Source: Nitrososphaerota archaeon
GTDB taxonomy: Archaea > Thermoproteota > Nitrososphaeria > Nitrososphaerales > Nitrosopumilaceae
DNA length: 47,482 nucleotides
Direction: 5' to 3'
NCBI GenBank assembly: GCA_021325595.1
Contig: JAJPGX010000042.1
Location: 1 to 47,482 of the forward strand
Positions 8,080 through 15,954 of the stretch are shown piece after piece; the first letter of the stretch is position 1, and each line of letters begins with the position of its first letter. The notes under the pieces were generated by a model. The model was not told the DNA's origin. It saw nothing but the letters and a program-made list of their open reading frames with translations, and did no database searches. A program made the position numbers and the translations under genes.

Positions 8080-8880
8080 TTAGATGGTTTTTTGATGTTT
8101 GTATAGCGCATATGCTATTACCATATAGCTTGCATACCAACATAAGTTTACTGGGCTGACCAGTGTATAGGTGCCAAAACTGTCAAGATACGAAAACCAC
8201 ACATCTCCAGTTGTTTGAAGTATAATTCCAATTAAAAGAACCAGCCAGGCTACACCAAGTATTCCTTGTCTGAAGATTCTAGCGCCTAACATGGTACCAG
8301 ATAGCGTACTTGAAGAGAGCATAACATAAGCCAAACCTGCGAAGAACATGGCATCGATGTTGGTGGCATCTTCTATTGATAAAATACTGTATATTGATGT
8401 GATAACAATCGGAATTGCTATGACCCATGCTTTAGTTATCTTGCTTATTTTTGGCTTGAAAAATCGTATGTTTAGGAAAAGGTGGATCATAACCATTGGA
8501 TAGAATGAATAAAAGACAATATCCGCAACAGTAAATGTGGTATCTAGTCCAAGTACATCATAGACTCCATAAATTGACTCGCCTACTGCGTTTAGTGCTA
8601 GTGCAATAGCTAATGCGAGATACGCCTTTCCAAAAATTTCGGTTCCGCGATATTTTTTAGCTGTATAAAATCCAAATGCAGCTGCAATGGATGGATTTAT
8701 GACGGAAACTACATCTACAAGTTTTGATGCGTCACCAGGATTAGGAAATGCGTAATAAAGGTAAGTTTGAAATGATACTACTATCACTCCAATTAAAATT
8801 AGAATTTTATAATTAATCGAAGTTGCAAGACGTTCTGGTACTATGTCAGGTTCAGACTTTTTTCCCTTCCATGCTAACAA
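8080..8880 (-). CDS. 8-TM membrane protein, module B (paralogue of 5632-6429)
   Basis: 266 residues with eight predicted helices at nearly the same spacing as the module A protein (near 27-44, 57-76, 86-111, 118-138, 150-168, 178-201, 210-234 and 241-263). It keeps the A-D-I-V-F-Y and Y-P pattern in helix 4 and T-G-D in helix 7. The N-terminus is longer and charged. The start is TTG, supported by an AGAGGT ribosome-binding site (8891-8896) inside the 3' end of the upstream regulator. The gene lies 7 nt downstream of that regulator, so the two are cotranscribed. Function unknown; a membrane sensor that passes its signal to the regulator is my inference. Confidence 0.85.
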   Translation of the reverse strand: MLAWKGKKSEPDIVPERLATSINYKILILIGVIVVSFQTYLYYAFPNPGDASKLVDVVSVINPSIAAAFGFYTAKKYRGTEIFGKAYLALAIALALNAVGESIYGVYDVLGLDTTFTVADIVFYSFYPMVMIHLFLNIRFFKPKISKITKAWVIAIPIVITSIYSILSIEDATNIDAMFFAGLAYVMLSSSTLSGTMLGARIFRQGILGVAWLVLLIGIILQTTGDVWFSYLDSFGTYTLVSPVNLCWYASYMVIAYALYKHQKTI

Positions 8881-8887
8881 TAATATC

Positions 8888-9499
8888 TTAACCTCTAATC
8901 ATTGGCATGATGGAGCTGTTGTTAAGATATTCTCTTGCTGGTTGAACTTGAATCACTACTTTGTTCTTTTCCATGTGGATCTGAATGTTTTCAAATACTG
9001 CTTTGTATTTGTTAACTATCTTTCCATCACGAGTTGTTTGGTGTCCACTAATAGTTAACAATCCATTTTGAATTAGACTATTGATCTTTCTGTACCCTGA
9101 TGTCTGAGGAATGTTACAATCCTCTAAAATCTCTGAAATTATCTTGGATTTGTCAAGCACAGAATTTAGAATATTTTTAGTATCATCGTCACCAATTGCC
9201 TCTAAAATTACTTTGTTGATCCTAGAGTCGCCAATACTTATCCATTCTTTATTCTCGACCTTGTTTTGTTCTATGACCATTATGTTTTGTAATAACTTTC
9301 TTTCAATGCCTTCTGCACCATCACCAAAGAATTCTCTTAATACCATGTCTAATTTAGGAAAATCACCTGATGCTTGAACTAAATTTGTGCCAAATTTTTC
9401 AAATAGCCTTTGTTCTATTTTTTCCACGGTGGTTTGACCTAGGTTGTCCTTTATAACATCAACTAGCGACTTGCCTATTAGGCAATCAAACGCTGGCAT
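8888..9499 (-). CDS. two-domain regulator: N-terminal helical domain plus winged helix-turn-helix
   Basis: 203 residues. Residues 1-75 form the helical domain shared with the stand-alone protein at 6431-6784. Residues about 95-175 look like a winged helix: a helical pair around I-I-S-E-I-L-E-D-C-N-I-P-Q-T-S-G-Y, a recognition helix ending I-Q-N-G-L-L, then a wing with T-T-R-D-G-K and a beta strand. In module A the same two functions are split between TrmB and a separate small protein. The minus-strand TTTTAATTAAAAG, about 25 nt before the ATG, suits a leaderless mRNA. It is probably a DNA-binding regulator controlled by the downstream membrane protein; target genes unknown. Confidence 0.82.
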   Translation of the reverse strand: MPAFDCLIGKSLVDVIKDNLGQTTVEKIEQRLFEKFGTNLVQASGDFPKLDMVLREFFGDGAEGIERKLLQNIMVIEQNKVENKEWISIGDSRINKVILEAIGDDDTKNILNSVLDKSKIISEILEDCNIPQTSGYRKINSLIQNGLLTISGHQTTRDGKIVNKYKAVFENIQIHMEKNKVVIQVQPAREYLNNSSIMPMIRG

Positions 9500-9561
9500 G
9501 CTATACCCTATCGACTTTTAATTAAAATGACTTTGTCTGTAATAGTACGGTATGACAATAT

Positions 9562-9575
9562 TGATCCTTGGATCA
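9562..9575. promoter_or_regulatory. short palindrome TGATCC-TT-GGATCA in a divergent promoter region
   Basis: Perfect 6-nt arms around a 2-nt spacer, lying between the divergently transcribed module B regulator (start 9499) and the HEAT-repeat gene (start 9624). It could be an operator for the regulator. It is short and differs from the TrmB-upstream palindrome, so chance is possible. Confidence 0.3.
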
Positions 9576-9623
9576 GCATAATTTGACGCCTGTACTAAAA
9601 ATCATGCTTTTAAGAAGTAATAT

Positions 9624-10136
9624 ATGAGTAGTAGACTTATTCTCGATGAGAATAACCTTAGAAGTTTACCTGTTGAAAAACGCCTAAAACGTTGCATCGA
9701 GATAGTAGAAAAAGAGGATGATGAATCACTCCGCTGGGATGCTGTTTGGCTTGCAGGGGAGGTAGCAGAAATAGTTGGCTCTAAAAATCCACTATTTACA
9801 AAAGTAGCAGATTTGATGTCTTGGGTATTAAAAAATGATACAAATGGAGTGGTAAAGCACGAGGCATGTTATCAAATAGCTGCAAGAGATATGAGAGATA
9901 AAATACCTGACCTTGTTCAAACTGCACTGTTTGATACTAGTGTGGTAGCAAGACATGAAGCATTGGAATCATTAGGGTTAATGCGTGCTTTTGATAGTAC
10001 AAAATTAATTTTAGAAGCAACCAAAGATCCAAATCCTGATGTGAAAGAAACTGCAGACTTTGTAATCAAAAGATTGCACAGATTAGAAAAACTACATGGT
10101 GCAAGAAAAACCTACAAACCATCAGACATCGTTTAA
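9624..10136 (+). CDS. HEAT-repeat protein
   Basis: 170 residues built of paired amphipathic helices with the HEAT/PBS-lyase pattern: L-R-W-D-A-V-W-L-A-G, V-V-K-H-E-A-C-Y-Q-I-A, V-A-R-H-E-A-L-E-S-L-G and D-V-K-E-T-A. That gives about four repeats, with Asp/Glu and Arg/His at the turns. Such proteins are usually scaffolds; relatives include deoxyhypusine hydroxylase, but I do not see that enzyme's paired His-Glu iron sites. It is monocistronic and convergent with a transporter gene. Biological role unknown. Confidence 0.75.
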   Translation: MSSRLILDENNLRSLPVEKRLKRCIEIVEKEDDESLRWDAVWLAGEVAEIVGSKNPLFTKVADLMSWVLKNDTNGVVKHEACYQIAARDMRDKIPDLVQTALFDTSVVARHEALESLGLMRAFDSTKLILEATKDPNPDVKETADFVIKRLHRLEKLHGARKTYKPSDIV

Positions 10137-10149
10137 AGGCTTTTAAAAT

Positions 10150-11112
10150 TTATTTTGGTCTTTCCATTTTTGTAACTGATTGTTTTCCGGCTAGCCTATT
10201 TCTGAGAAGATATAGACCTGCAAACGCAATGCTCACAGAAACCACATTTGCTATATTTACCTGCTCATTGAGAATCGCATATGCCAATACTATGCCAAAA
10301 CCAGAATTAATAGAATACAACAATATGGTACGTACCGCACCTATTAGTTTTAACGCTGTTATGAAAAGTGCAGTTGACATGCCTATGCTGATTATGCCTA
10401 TTATTGCTATGATTGGTATCTGTATAGGTTCAACAGATAATGGGATTTGAAAGATAAACATCAAAGAAAGAGCAAACAGGCCCGCTGCAAATGATGATAA
10501 CTGTGTTATTCTTTGAGATCCTAATCTGTTGCTTACATAGTTTGACATGTTGATATCTAATGCCCAAAACAATCCAGCTACAAGAAGTAAAATGTCGCCT
10601 ATTACAAGTTTTGATGTTTCGATACCATTTGTGTAAAAATCATATCCTATTGGTATGATTATCATTCCTGCGATCATCATCGAAAAAGGTATCCGCTCCA
10701 TCTTCTGTAATCTCTCCCTGAAAATGATTATTGCTAAAATGGCTGAAAACAAAATTTCACCATTATTGAGAACAGAAGCGTTTATTGCAGTAGAATAATG
10801 CAACCCAAAAAAATACGTAATTAATGCTGCACTCTCAGCTATCCCAATTAGCGCTACAAAAAATAGATCCTTTTTTTGAACATGTCTTAACGAAATACTT
10901 TTTCTAGCAAATGGAGTAAAGAATAATCCATTTACAATAAATATGATAAATGCGATGGTCAGAGGGCTTACTTCTGAAAAAGGAACCTTGTCTGGAACCA
11001 AGAGTGCTTTTGAAAGTATCTGTCGAAACGCTTCCAAAGTAGCAGCCAATATTATTGCAATATACCCTAAAGTAGTAGGACTAAGGGTTTTTGTTCCTAT
11101 AAGACGTACCAT
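10150..11112 (-). CDS. EamA-type drug/metabolite transporter (DMT superfamily)
   Basis: 320 residues with about ten membrane helices in two EamA halves; each half carries the typical loop between helices 3 and 4 (A-I-I-I-F-R-E-R-L in the first, A-Y-A-I-L-N-E-Q in the second). DMT proteins move small metabolites, amino acids or amphipathic compounds across the cytoplasmic membrane, often as exporters. Substrate cannot be predicted. It stands alone on the minus strand. Confidence 0.85.
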   Translation of the reverse strand: MVRLIGTKTLSPTTLGYIAIILAATLEAFRQILSKALLVPDKVPFSEVSPLTIAFIIFIVNGLFFTPFARKSISLRHVQKKDLFFVALIGIAESAALITYFFGLHYSTAINASVLNNGEILFSAILAIIIFRERLQKMERIPFSMMIAGMIIIPIGYDFYTNGIETSKLVIGDILLLVAGLFWALDINMSNYVSNRLGSQRITQLSSFAAGLFALSLMFIFQIPLSVEPIQIPIIAIIGIISIGMSTALFITALKLIGAVRTILLYSINSGFGIVLAYAILNEQVNIANVVSVSIAFAGLYLLRNRLAGKQSVTKMERPK

Positions 11113-11257
11113 GTCCTAAAATGTGAAAATATCATAAAAGCATCAAGAGGTAGTAAATTTGACTTAATCTTAGTAAAATCTCACCTAATTCAGAATATTG
11201 TATGTTCTTTTTCATACTCACAACGTGCTATATCTATTAACACAAAAATAGGAATAG

Positions 11258-11512
11258 TTGAATTCAAAAATAGTCTCAGCATTATCTCTTGTTACAAGCT
11301 CGGTGATTTTCTTAATTTTTGCTGGTTTTAATATAATAACATGGTCAAATGGCATAGTCCAATCTGATATTTTGGCAAAACCATCAGTTCTAAAAAACAT
11401 AAGCGATGATAATCTCACATTATTGATTGGAATATGGTTAGCACTCATAGTCTTTGGAGGTTATTTATTAACCCACATTCATTTTAGAGTTTTAAAAAAG
11501 GAGGCTAAATAA
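11258..11512 (+). CDS. two-helix membrane protein (84 aa)
   Basis: TTG start with TATATCTATTAA about 25 nt upstream, consistent with a leaderless transcript. There are two hydrophobic helices (about residues 8-28 and 53-73), a polar loop between them and a Lys-rich C-terminus. No family recognised. The stop codon overlaps the ATG of a tiny Cys-rich gene (TAATG), so the two are probably made together. Confidence 0.65.
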   Translation: MNSKIVSALSLVTSSVIFLIFAGFNIITWSNGIVQSDILAKPSVLKNISDDNLTLLIGIWLALIVFGGYLLTHIHFRVLKKEAK

Positions 11513-11622
11513 TGTTCATTGCGTATGAATGCAAAGATGATGAGCATGAGAAGTGCCTTACTGTACCATGTGATTGTAGTTGTCACAGAAATTACCATAA
11601 TGCCATCATGTGGAAGAACTAA
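11512..11622 (+). CDS. 36-aa Cys/His-rich small protein
   Basis: The ATG overlaps the upstream stop codon by one base (TAATG), and GGAGG lies about 9 nt before it, both good signs of a real gene. The peptide has Cys at 7, 15, 20, 22 and 24 and four His, with the cluster C-D-C-S-C-H near the middle. It resembles the 37-residue protein at 14434-14547 in size and in this C-x-C cluster. Metal binding is likely; function unknown. Confidence 0.6.
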   Translation: MFIAYECKDDEHEKCLTVPCDCSCHRNYHNAIMWKN

Positions 11623-11642
11623 CACGTGCATATTATGACAAT

Positions 11643-11975
11643 CTAGGGAAAAACCAAAGTTGTTTTTTCTAGTTCTATTATTGGAATATACAAAGACATG
11701 CCATCGTTTCCAACTTTATCCACAAAAGTAAAATCACCACTTAATCTTTTCATTTCTATGAATTTTTTTGGGGGTTTACTTTTTTCTAATAAATAATGTA
11801 CAACTATTCCTCCAATTGTACCAGTTTGTATGAATACTATCTCTTGATTTTTGTAATTTATGCTGTATAGTAAAGGAACCACCCCTAGCATAGATTGCGA
11901 TGAGTACAATATGACTTTCAAAAGATCTTCATAATTTTTGTATTTTAGATATGTTATTGGATTTTCAGTGGACAT
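11643..11975 (-). CDS. conserved-looking hypothetical protein (110 aa)
   Basis: A mixed alpha/beta soluble protein without Cys, signal peptide or membrane helix; the middle reads like alternating strands (I-V-F-I-Q-T-G-T-I-G-G-I-V-V) and the end like two strands. It is convergent with the 36-aa gene, 20 nt apart. I do not recognise the family. Confidence 0.6.
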   Translation of the reverse strand: MSTENPITYLKYKNYEDLLKVILYSSQSMLGVVPLLYSINYKNQEIVFIQTGTIGGIVVHYLLEKSKPPKKFIEMKRLSGDFTFVDKVGNDGMSLYIPIIELEKTTLVFP

Positions 11976-12110
11976 ACCACTTACATTTTAGATCCATCTT
12001 ATTAATCTGATGTAGATATATATGCAGAAATATGCTCTGAAAATAGGCTACATGGTGTTAATATAATTACCACGCACTCTATATTTTGAATTATCTTTTC
12101 AATCACACAT

Positions 12111-12680
12111 ATGGAACTCACATTACCTAAGAAACTAAATCTGAAAAAACAGAGTTCCTTAATATCTAAAATGAATCAAAAGGTTGCCCGCACTAGAAGA
12201 CAGCGTGGTTATAATTGGGAAGACACCTTGGTTAAAAGATTCAATGCCCGCGATACCTGGAAAGCGTTTAGGTTAGGTTCACCAAGCGTAGCCCTTCCAG
12301 ATATCTTAGTTGTAAATACCAGTGAAAGCATAATTTACGTCATTGAAGCAAAGTCTGGAACCAGTACTACTCTACGCGTTCCTTATGATCAAATTATTCG
12401 ATGCCTAAAATGGATAGACACCTTTGAACTCTATCGCACAAGAAAAATGATAATTGCATTCAAATTTATGTCTAAAAAAAGAATAGGGAAGGGAAAATAT
12501 GAGCATCGCGAATTAAAAGAATATTATAAAATATGGGACAAATCACTGACCCCAATGGATTTTGTATGTACTTATGATGGTGAAACATATGCCATCTCCG
12601 GAGGAAAGAGGCAGTCAATTGTATTAGATGATTGTTTAATGCCGTTTTCTAAAACCAAAAATGATCGAATACTTCTTTAA
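12111..12680 (+). CDS. Hjc-like Holliday junction resolvase (PD-(D/E)XK nuclease)
   Basis: 189 residues. After a basic leader comes R-R-Q-R-G-Y-N-W-E-D carrying the first acidic residue, then R-L-G-S and A-L-P-D-I-L-V with the catalytic Asp. Y-V-I-E-A-K-S supplies the E-x-K pair and Y-D-Q-I-I-R-C-L-K-W the late Gln helix. The order and spacing match archaeal Hjc, a dimeric endonuclease that cuts four-way junctions during recombination and fork restart. It is longer than typical Hjc (about 130-140 residues); the extra ~60 residues lie at the C-terminus and look structured. Another nuclease of the same fold cannot be excluded. Confidence 0.75.
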   Translation: MELTLPKKLNLKKQSSLISKMNQKVARTRRQRGYNWEDTLVKRFNARDTWKAFRLGSPSVALPDILVVNTSESIIYVIEAKSGTSTTLRVPYDQIIRCLKWIDTFELYRTRKMIIAFKFMSKKRIGKGKYEHRELKEYYKIWDKSLTPMDFVCTYDGETYAISGGKRQSIVLDDCLMPFSKTKNDRILL

Positions 12681-12702
12681 TCCGAACATATGCAGATAAT
12701 AT

Positions 12703-13062
12703 ATGAGCTTTGAAGATTTTGTGGACGAAAGAAGTTTGATAAGTAGGGATGCGCTTGGAACTAAAGAAATCAAACTGAAGTTATTAGAAGTAGAAGATGA
12801 TGCTTCAGATCATGTTTGGAGGTTTGGAGTCAGAGTAAAAGTCAAAAAAATATTGGTAACAATAAAACACATAACAAACCAACAAGTCGAAGAGGGAGAA
12901 TTTGATCTAGGTGTGATTGAAAAAGAAATGAAGGAAAAACGCCATTATAGTTCCACAAATAGATGGGTTCAAACAACTGATATCAAGAATGGCTACATTC
13001 TAAGTTCAAGACATGCCTCATTGCTTGCTGATGCAGTAGCGTTGGATTACATTGTAATTTAA
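12703..13062 (+). CDS. hypothetical protein (119 aa)
   Basis: Soluble and charged, mostly beta in appearance (alternating residues around W-R-F-G-V-R-V-K-V-K-K-I-L-V-T-I), ending in a hydrophobic helix and strand. It follows the Hjc-like gene by 22 nt and may be cotranscribed. No family recognised. Its stop codon overlaps the convergent flavin-reductase stop in a 4-nt TTAA. Confidence 0.6.
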   Translation: MSFEDFVDERSLISRDALGTKEIKLKLLEVEDDASDHVWRFGVRVKVKKILVTIKHITNQQVEEGEFDLGVIEKEMKEKRHYSSTNRWVQTTDIKNGYILSSRHASLLADAVALDYIVI

Positions 13063-13928
13063 AGTAAAGAATTCAAAAACTTGTTATCTTTTTCCCATAC
13101 AAAGTTTTTAGAGTTTGTTTTCAAATGTCCAACAAATAAAACAAAATTTATTCTTTGAACTTTTTGTTTGTTTACTAAAATTACTCTTCGTAGAACTGGT
13201 TTATCCATCACTGAAACATCAAGTCCATTCTCTTGAAGATATTTTTCCAAGTGTTTTTTATAATCCATCTTTCTTGGGCTCTTGATCAGTGGAATCATTT
13301 TATGGAAATTTTTCTGCTTAAATGTCAATATTCCATGTTTTGATTTTATAACGATTCCAATATATTTTAAAATGAATTTTCCTTGAGATTCCCTCTTGAA
13401 CGCTTCAAATATGCCAGTATTGACAGAAATTTTTTTTCTATCAGGCTCTATAGGTAAACCTATTTGGAAATATCGGTTTCTGTGATAAATGAGTGGTTTT
13501 TTTGTTTTATCATGTCGTATCCGTACTACCTTTCCAACAATCATGACATGATCACCTATAGTTTTTTTCATGACTACTTTGCACTCTGCAGATATGACGC
13601 ATCCTTGTATCAATGGAGTTTTAATTTTCTTTGGCTTTACAGTTTTAAAAACATCGGTAATTAACAGCTTGTCAAGCTCAATTCTGCTAAAACCACCAGC
13701 AGTACTTATCGCAGTAGATTGTTCATCAGAAGCCATGTTTACGCCAAATTCTTTTGTTTTTGTGATATTCTTCAACGTAACCGAACCCTTGTGTATAAAA
13801 ATTGCAATTAGCATGGGATCATAAGATATCTGCATGGTCCATTCAGCTGCCATAACATTGCTGTTCTTGGCACCACCAGATGTGATCATACTTACTCCAG
13901 TTGCAAAATATCTATGAGCATCACTCAT
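13059..13928 (-). CDS. flavin reductase-like FMN-binding protein with degenerate Nudix-like C-terminal domain
   Basis: Residues 1-155 match the flavin reductase/FMN-binding split barrel: F-A-T-G-V-S-M-I-T-S at the start, A-A-E-W-T, a nucleotide-side F-G-V-N-M-A-S, and G-D-H-V-M-I-V-G-K-V. Typical single-domain members stop near residue 160-190. Residues about 175-289 are extra: strands, a helix ending L-E-K-Y-L-Q-E-N-G-L-D-V (227-238) that resembles the second half of a Nudix box, and then V-L-F-V-G-H-L. The Gly and upstream Glu of the Nudix box are absent, so hydrolase activity is unlikely. The fusion reading is mine. It is divergent from the 113-aa gene at 14021. Confidence 0.78.
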   Translation of the reverse strand: MSDAHRYFATGVSMITSGGAKNSNVMAAEWTMQISYDPMLIAIFIHKGSVTLKNITKTKEFGVNMASDEQSTAISTAGGFSRIELDKLLITDVFKTVKPKKIKTPLIQGCVISAECKVVMKKTIGDHVMIVGKVVRIRHDKTKKPLIYHRNRYFQIGLPIEPDRKKISVNTGIFEAFKRESQGKFILKYIGIVIKSKHGILTFKQKNFHKMIPLIKSPRKMDYKKHLEKYLQENGLDVSVMDKPVLRRVILVNKQKVQRINFVLFVGHLKTNSKNFVWEKDNKFLNSLL

Positions 13929-14020
13929 GGCATTTCACTCATTTTACTGATTATTTTCTTCTGGTAATTGTTCTTTGCTTACAGAAAACTTTATGAAAGT
14001 AGAACTGAGAGACCAAGCAC

Positions 14021-14362
14021 ATGATAAGTCAGGAAATAACGTTAAACGGTAAGAAATATCGCCTAACGTTGACCGATCAAGTACTTTCAGACGTAAGGAG
14101 GCTAAAGGCATTGTATAGTGCAGCCTATGAAGATCCAGAAAGTTTTGAGGAGGTAAGCTCTGCTATTTCTGACACTATCAATCAGATTGCCAGCTCGGTA
14201 GAACCACAAGTTTCTGATAGCGATTTAGATGGTCTCATACAAGCTGTTATGAAAGCAGTTGATGAGAAAAGTAAAGAAACCGAAGATGCCAAAGCAAAGC
14301 ACGCAGAAGAAAAATCAAGGGCAGACAAGAAGACTACGGCCAAGTCAAAAAAATCAAAATAA
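14021..14362 (+). CDS. hypothetical protein with charged C-terminal tail (113 aa)
   Basis: A short beta hairpin (I-T-L-N-G-K-K-Y-R-L-T-L) is followed by a long helical part and a Lys/Glu/Ala-rich tail of about 35 residues that should be extended or coiled coil. The basic tail could bind nucleic acid. No family recognised; it is the first gene of a small plus-strand group. Confidence 0.6.
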   Translation: MISQEITLNGKKYRLTLTDQVLSDVRRLKALYSAAYEDPESFEEVSSAISDTINQIASSVEPQVSDSDLDGLIQAVMKAVDEKSKETEDAKAKHAEEKSRADKKTTAKSKKSK

Positions 14363-14433
14363 GCAGAAATTGAGCAAAACACCTAGAGAAGAAACCCCAT
14401 ATTGGTTAAATGCATAGTACTAAAAGAAATATC

Positions 14434-14547
14434 ATGCAAACTCACTGCGAATGCGGAATATGTGGTCATATATCAGAGAAGGAATGCATTTCCAAAGAAT
14501 GCAAGTGTTGTATTAATTTTCACATGCGTTCTGGACCAAAAAAATAA
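14434..14547 (+). CDS. 37-aa Cys-rich small protein
   Basis: ATG-initiated peptide with Cys at 5, 7, 10, 18, 23, 25 and 26 and His at 4, 12 and 30. The C-x-C-x-x-C start and C-x-C-C end suggest a compact metal site, zinc or iron-sulfur. I prefer it to the overlapping frame on the same strand (14402-14623), which has no protein-like character. Similar in size and composition to the gene at 11512. Confidence 0.58.
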   Translation: MQTHCECGICGHISEKECISKECKCCINFHMRSGPKK

Positions 14548-14622
14548 GCGTCTGTTTTATCCAGTTAACCAAGATTCCATAACTCCTCTAGATTTAAATA
14601 AGAACCATCTAAATTTTGCATA

Positions 14623-15954
14623 ATGAAGTCACAAGCTTACCTAAAATGCATAGATCCGACTTGTGGTTTAGAATACAACATTTCAGACATCAGAATAGAA
14701 TGCGATAAAGGGCATCTTTTGGATGTAAAATACAAAACCGTACCACCTACATCACTTAAAGAAGTATTTTACATGCGAAGAAATCATGCTAATAATATTT
14801 TTAATGAAAGTGGAGTTTGGCGTTTTAGAGAGTTATTAAATTTCTGTCAAATAGAAACCGAAGCCATAGATCAATGTTCAAAATATTTAGTGTCATTAGA
14901 TGGCGCAGAAGGTCGCTTATCAAAACCATATCACATGTCCAAAGTATCAGAATATGTTGGAGTACAAAGCCTATGGCTTCAACCAGAAGGATACAATCCT
15001 AGTGGATCATTCAAGGATAACGGAATGACTACTGCAGTTACTCATGCCAAACTAGTAAAAATAAAAAAAATAATTTGTGCTTCTACAGGAAATACCTCCG
15101 CGTCTGCTGCAATGTACGCTGCAAATGAAAACATGGAATGTGATGTATATATTCCAGCAGGCGAAGTCGCACCAGGGAAATTAAGTCAAGCATTTCAATT
15201 TGGTGCTCAAGTGATAGAAATCAATGGAAATTTTGACGATGCCCTTTCTACATCTCTAAAACAAGCTGGTGAGGTAGGTGGATACACCGTTAATTCTGTT
15301 AATCCATTTAGAATAGAAGGACAAAAGACAATCATATTTAGAGCATTAGAATATTTAGATTGGAATCCTCCTGATTGGATTGTTTATCCTGGTGGGGCTC
15401 TTGGAAACACGTCTAGTTGCGGTAAAAGTTTGATGGAATTATACGAATGGGGTTGGATTAAAAAAATCCCACGTCTTGCAGTTATCAATTCAGAAGGGGC
15501 AAATACACTTCACACATTATACAACGGAAAGTTTGAGGAAACGAAACTTAGATGGAACAAAGGGAAACCAGATACTGATTTGATCAAAAGGTACTATGAG
15601 CATATGGATAAGAGTGGAATAAGGCCAAAGACAAAGGCAACTGCAATACAAATTGCAAAACCTGCAAACATATTAAAAGGAATACGCGCCCTTGAATTCA
15701 CAAATGGAGTAGTAACTCAAGTTTCAGATTCAGAGATGCTTGATGGAATGGCATTGGTAGGTCTTAATGGATTTGATTGTGAAATGGCTTCGGGATCAGT
15801 ACCAGCTGGAGTAAAAAAATTGAAAGATGAAGGTGTTATTAAAAAGGATGACACCGTGGTGGGAATTTTGACTGGAAGGCAAAAGGATTCTTCAATACCA
15901 GTAGATTATCATAAAAATTCTCAAAACAAGTTTGCCAATCCACCAAGATCCTAG
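14623..15954 (+). CDS. thrC: threonine synthase
   Basis: 443 residues of the fold II PLP family. The PLP Lys is K131 in N-P-S-G-S-F-K-D; other signatures are A-S-T-G-N-T-S-A-S, Y-P-G-G-A-L-G-N for the phosphate cup and a late S-G-S. The enzyme converts O-phosphohomoserine to threonine. The N-terminus has a zinc-ribbon-like element (C9, C14, C27, H31), common in archaeal and bacterial threonine synthases of this group. Upstream and downstream threonine genes are not adjacent, though threonine dehydratase and ThrRS lie elsewhere in the window. The stop overlaps the convergent CNNM gene in a 4-nt CTAG. Confidence 0.92.
   Translation: MKSQAYLKCIDPTCGLEYNISDIRIECDKGHLLDVKYKTVPPTSLKEVFYMRRNHANNIFNESGVWRFRELLNFCQIETEAIDQCSKYLVSLDGAEGRLSKPYHMSKVSEYVGVQSLWLQPEGYNPSGSFKDNGMTTAVTHAKLVKIKKIICASTGNTSASAAMYAANENMECDVYIPAGEVAPGKLSQAFQFGAQVIEINGNFDDALSTSLKQAGEVGGYTVNSVNPFRIEGQKTIIFRALEYLDWNPPDWIVYPGGALGNTSSCGKSLMELYEWGWIKKIPRLAVINSEGANTLHTLYNGKFEETKLRWNKGKPDTDLIKRYYEHMDKSGIRPKTKATAIQIAKPANILKGIRALEFTNGVVTQVSDSEMLDGMALVGLNGFDCEMASGSVPAGVKKLKDEGVIKKDDTVVGILTGRQKDSSIPVDYHKNSQNKFANPPRS

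Noticed and set aside
14402-14623. 73-aa plus-strand open frame
   Set aside because: It overlaps the Cys-rich 37-aa frame at 14434 on the same strand, has no recognisable protein character and would run into the threonine synthase start.
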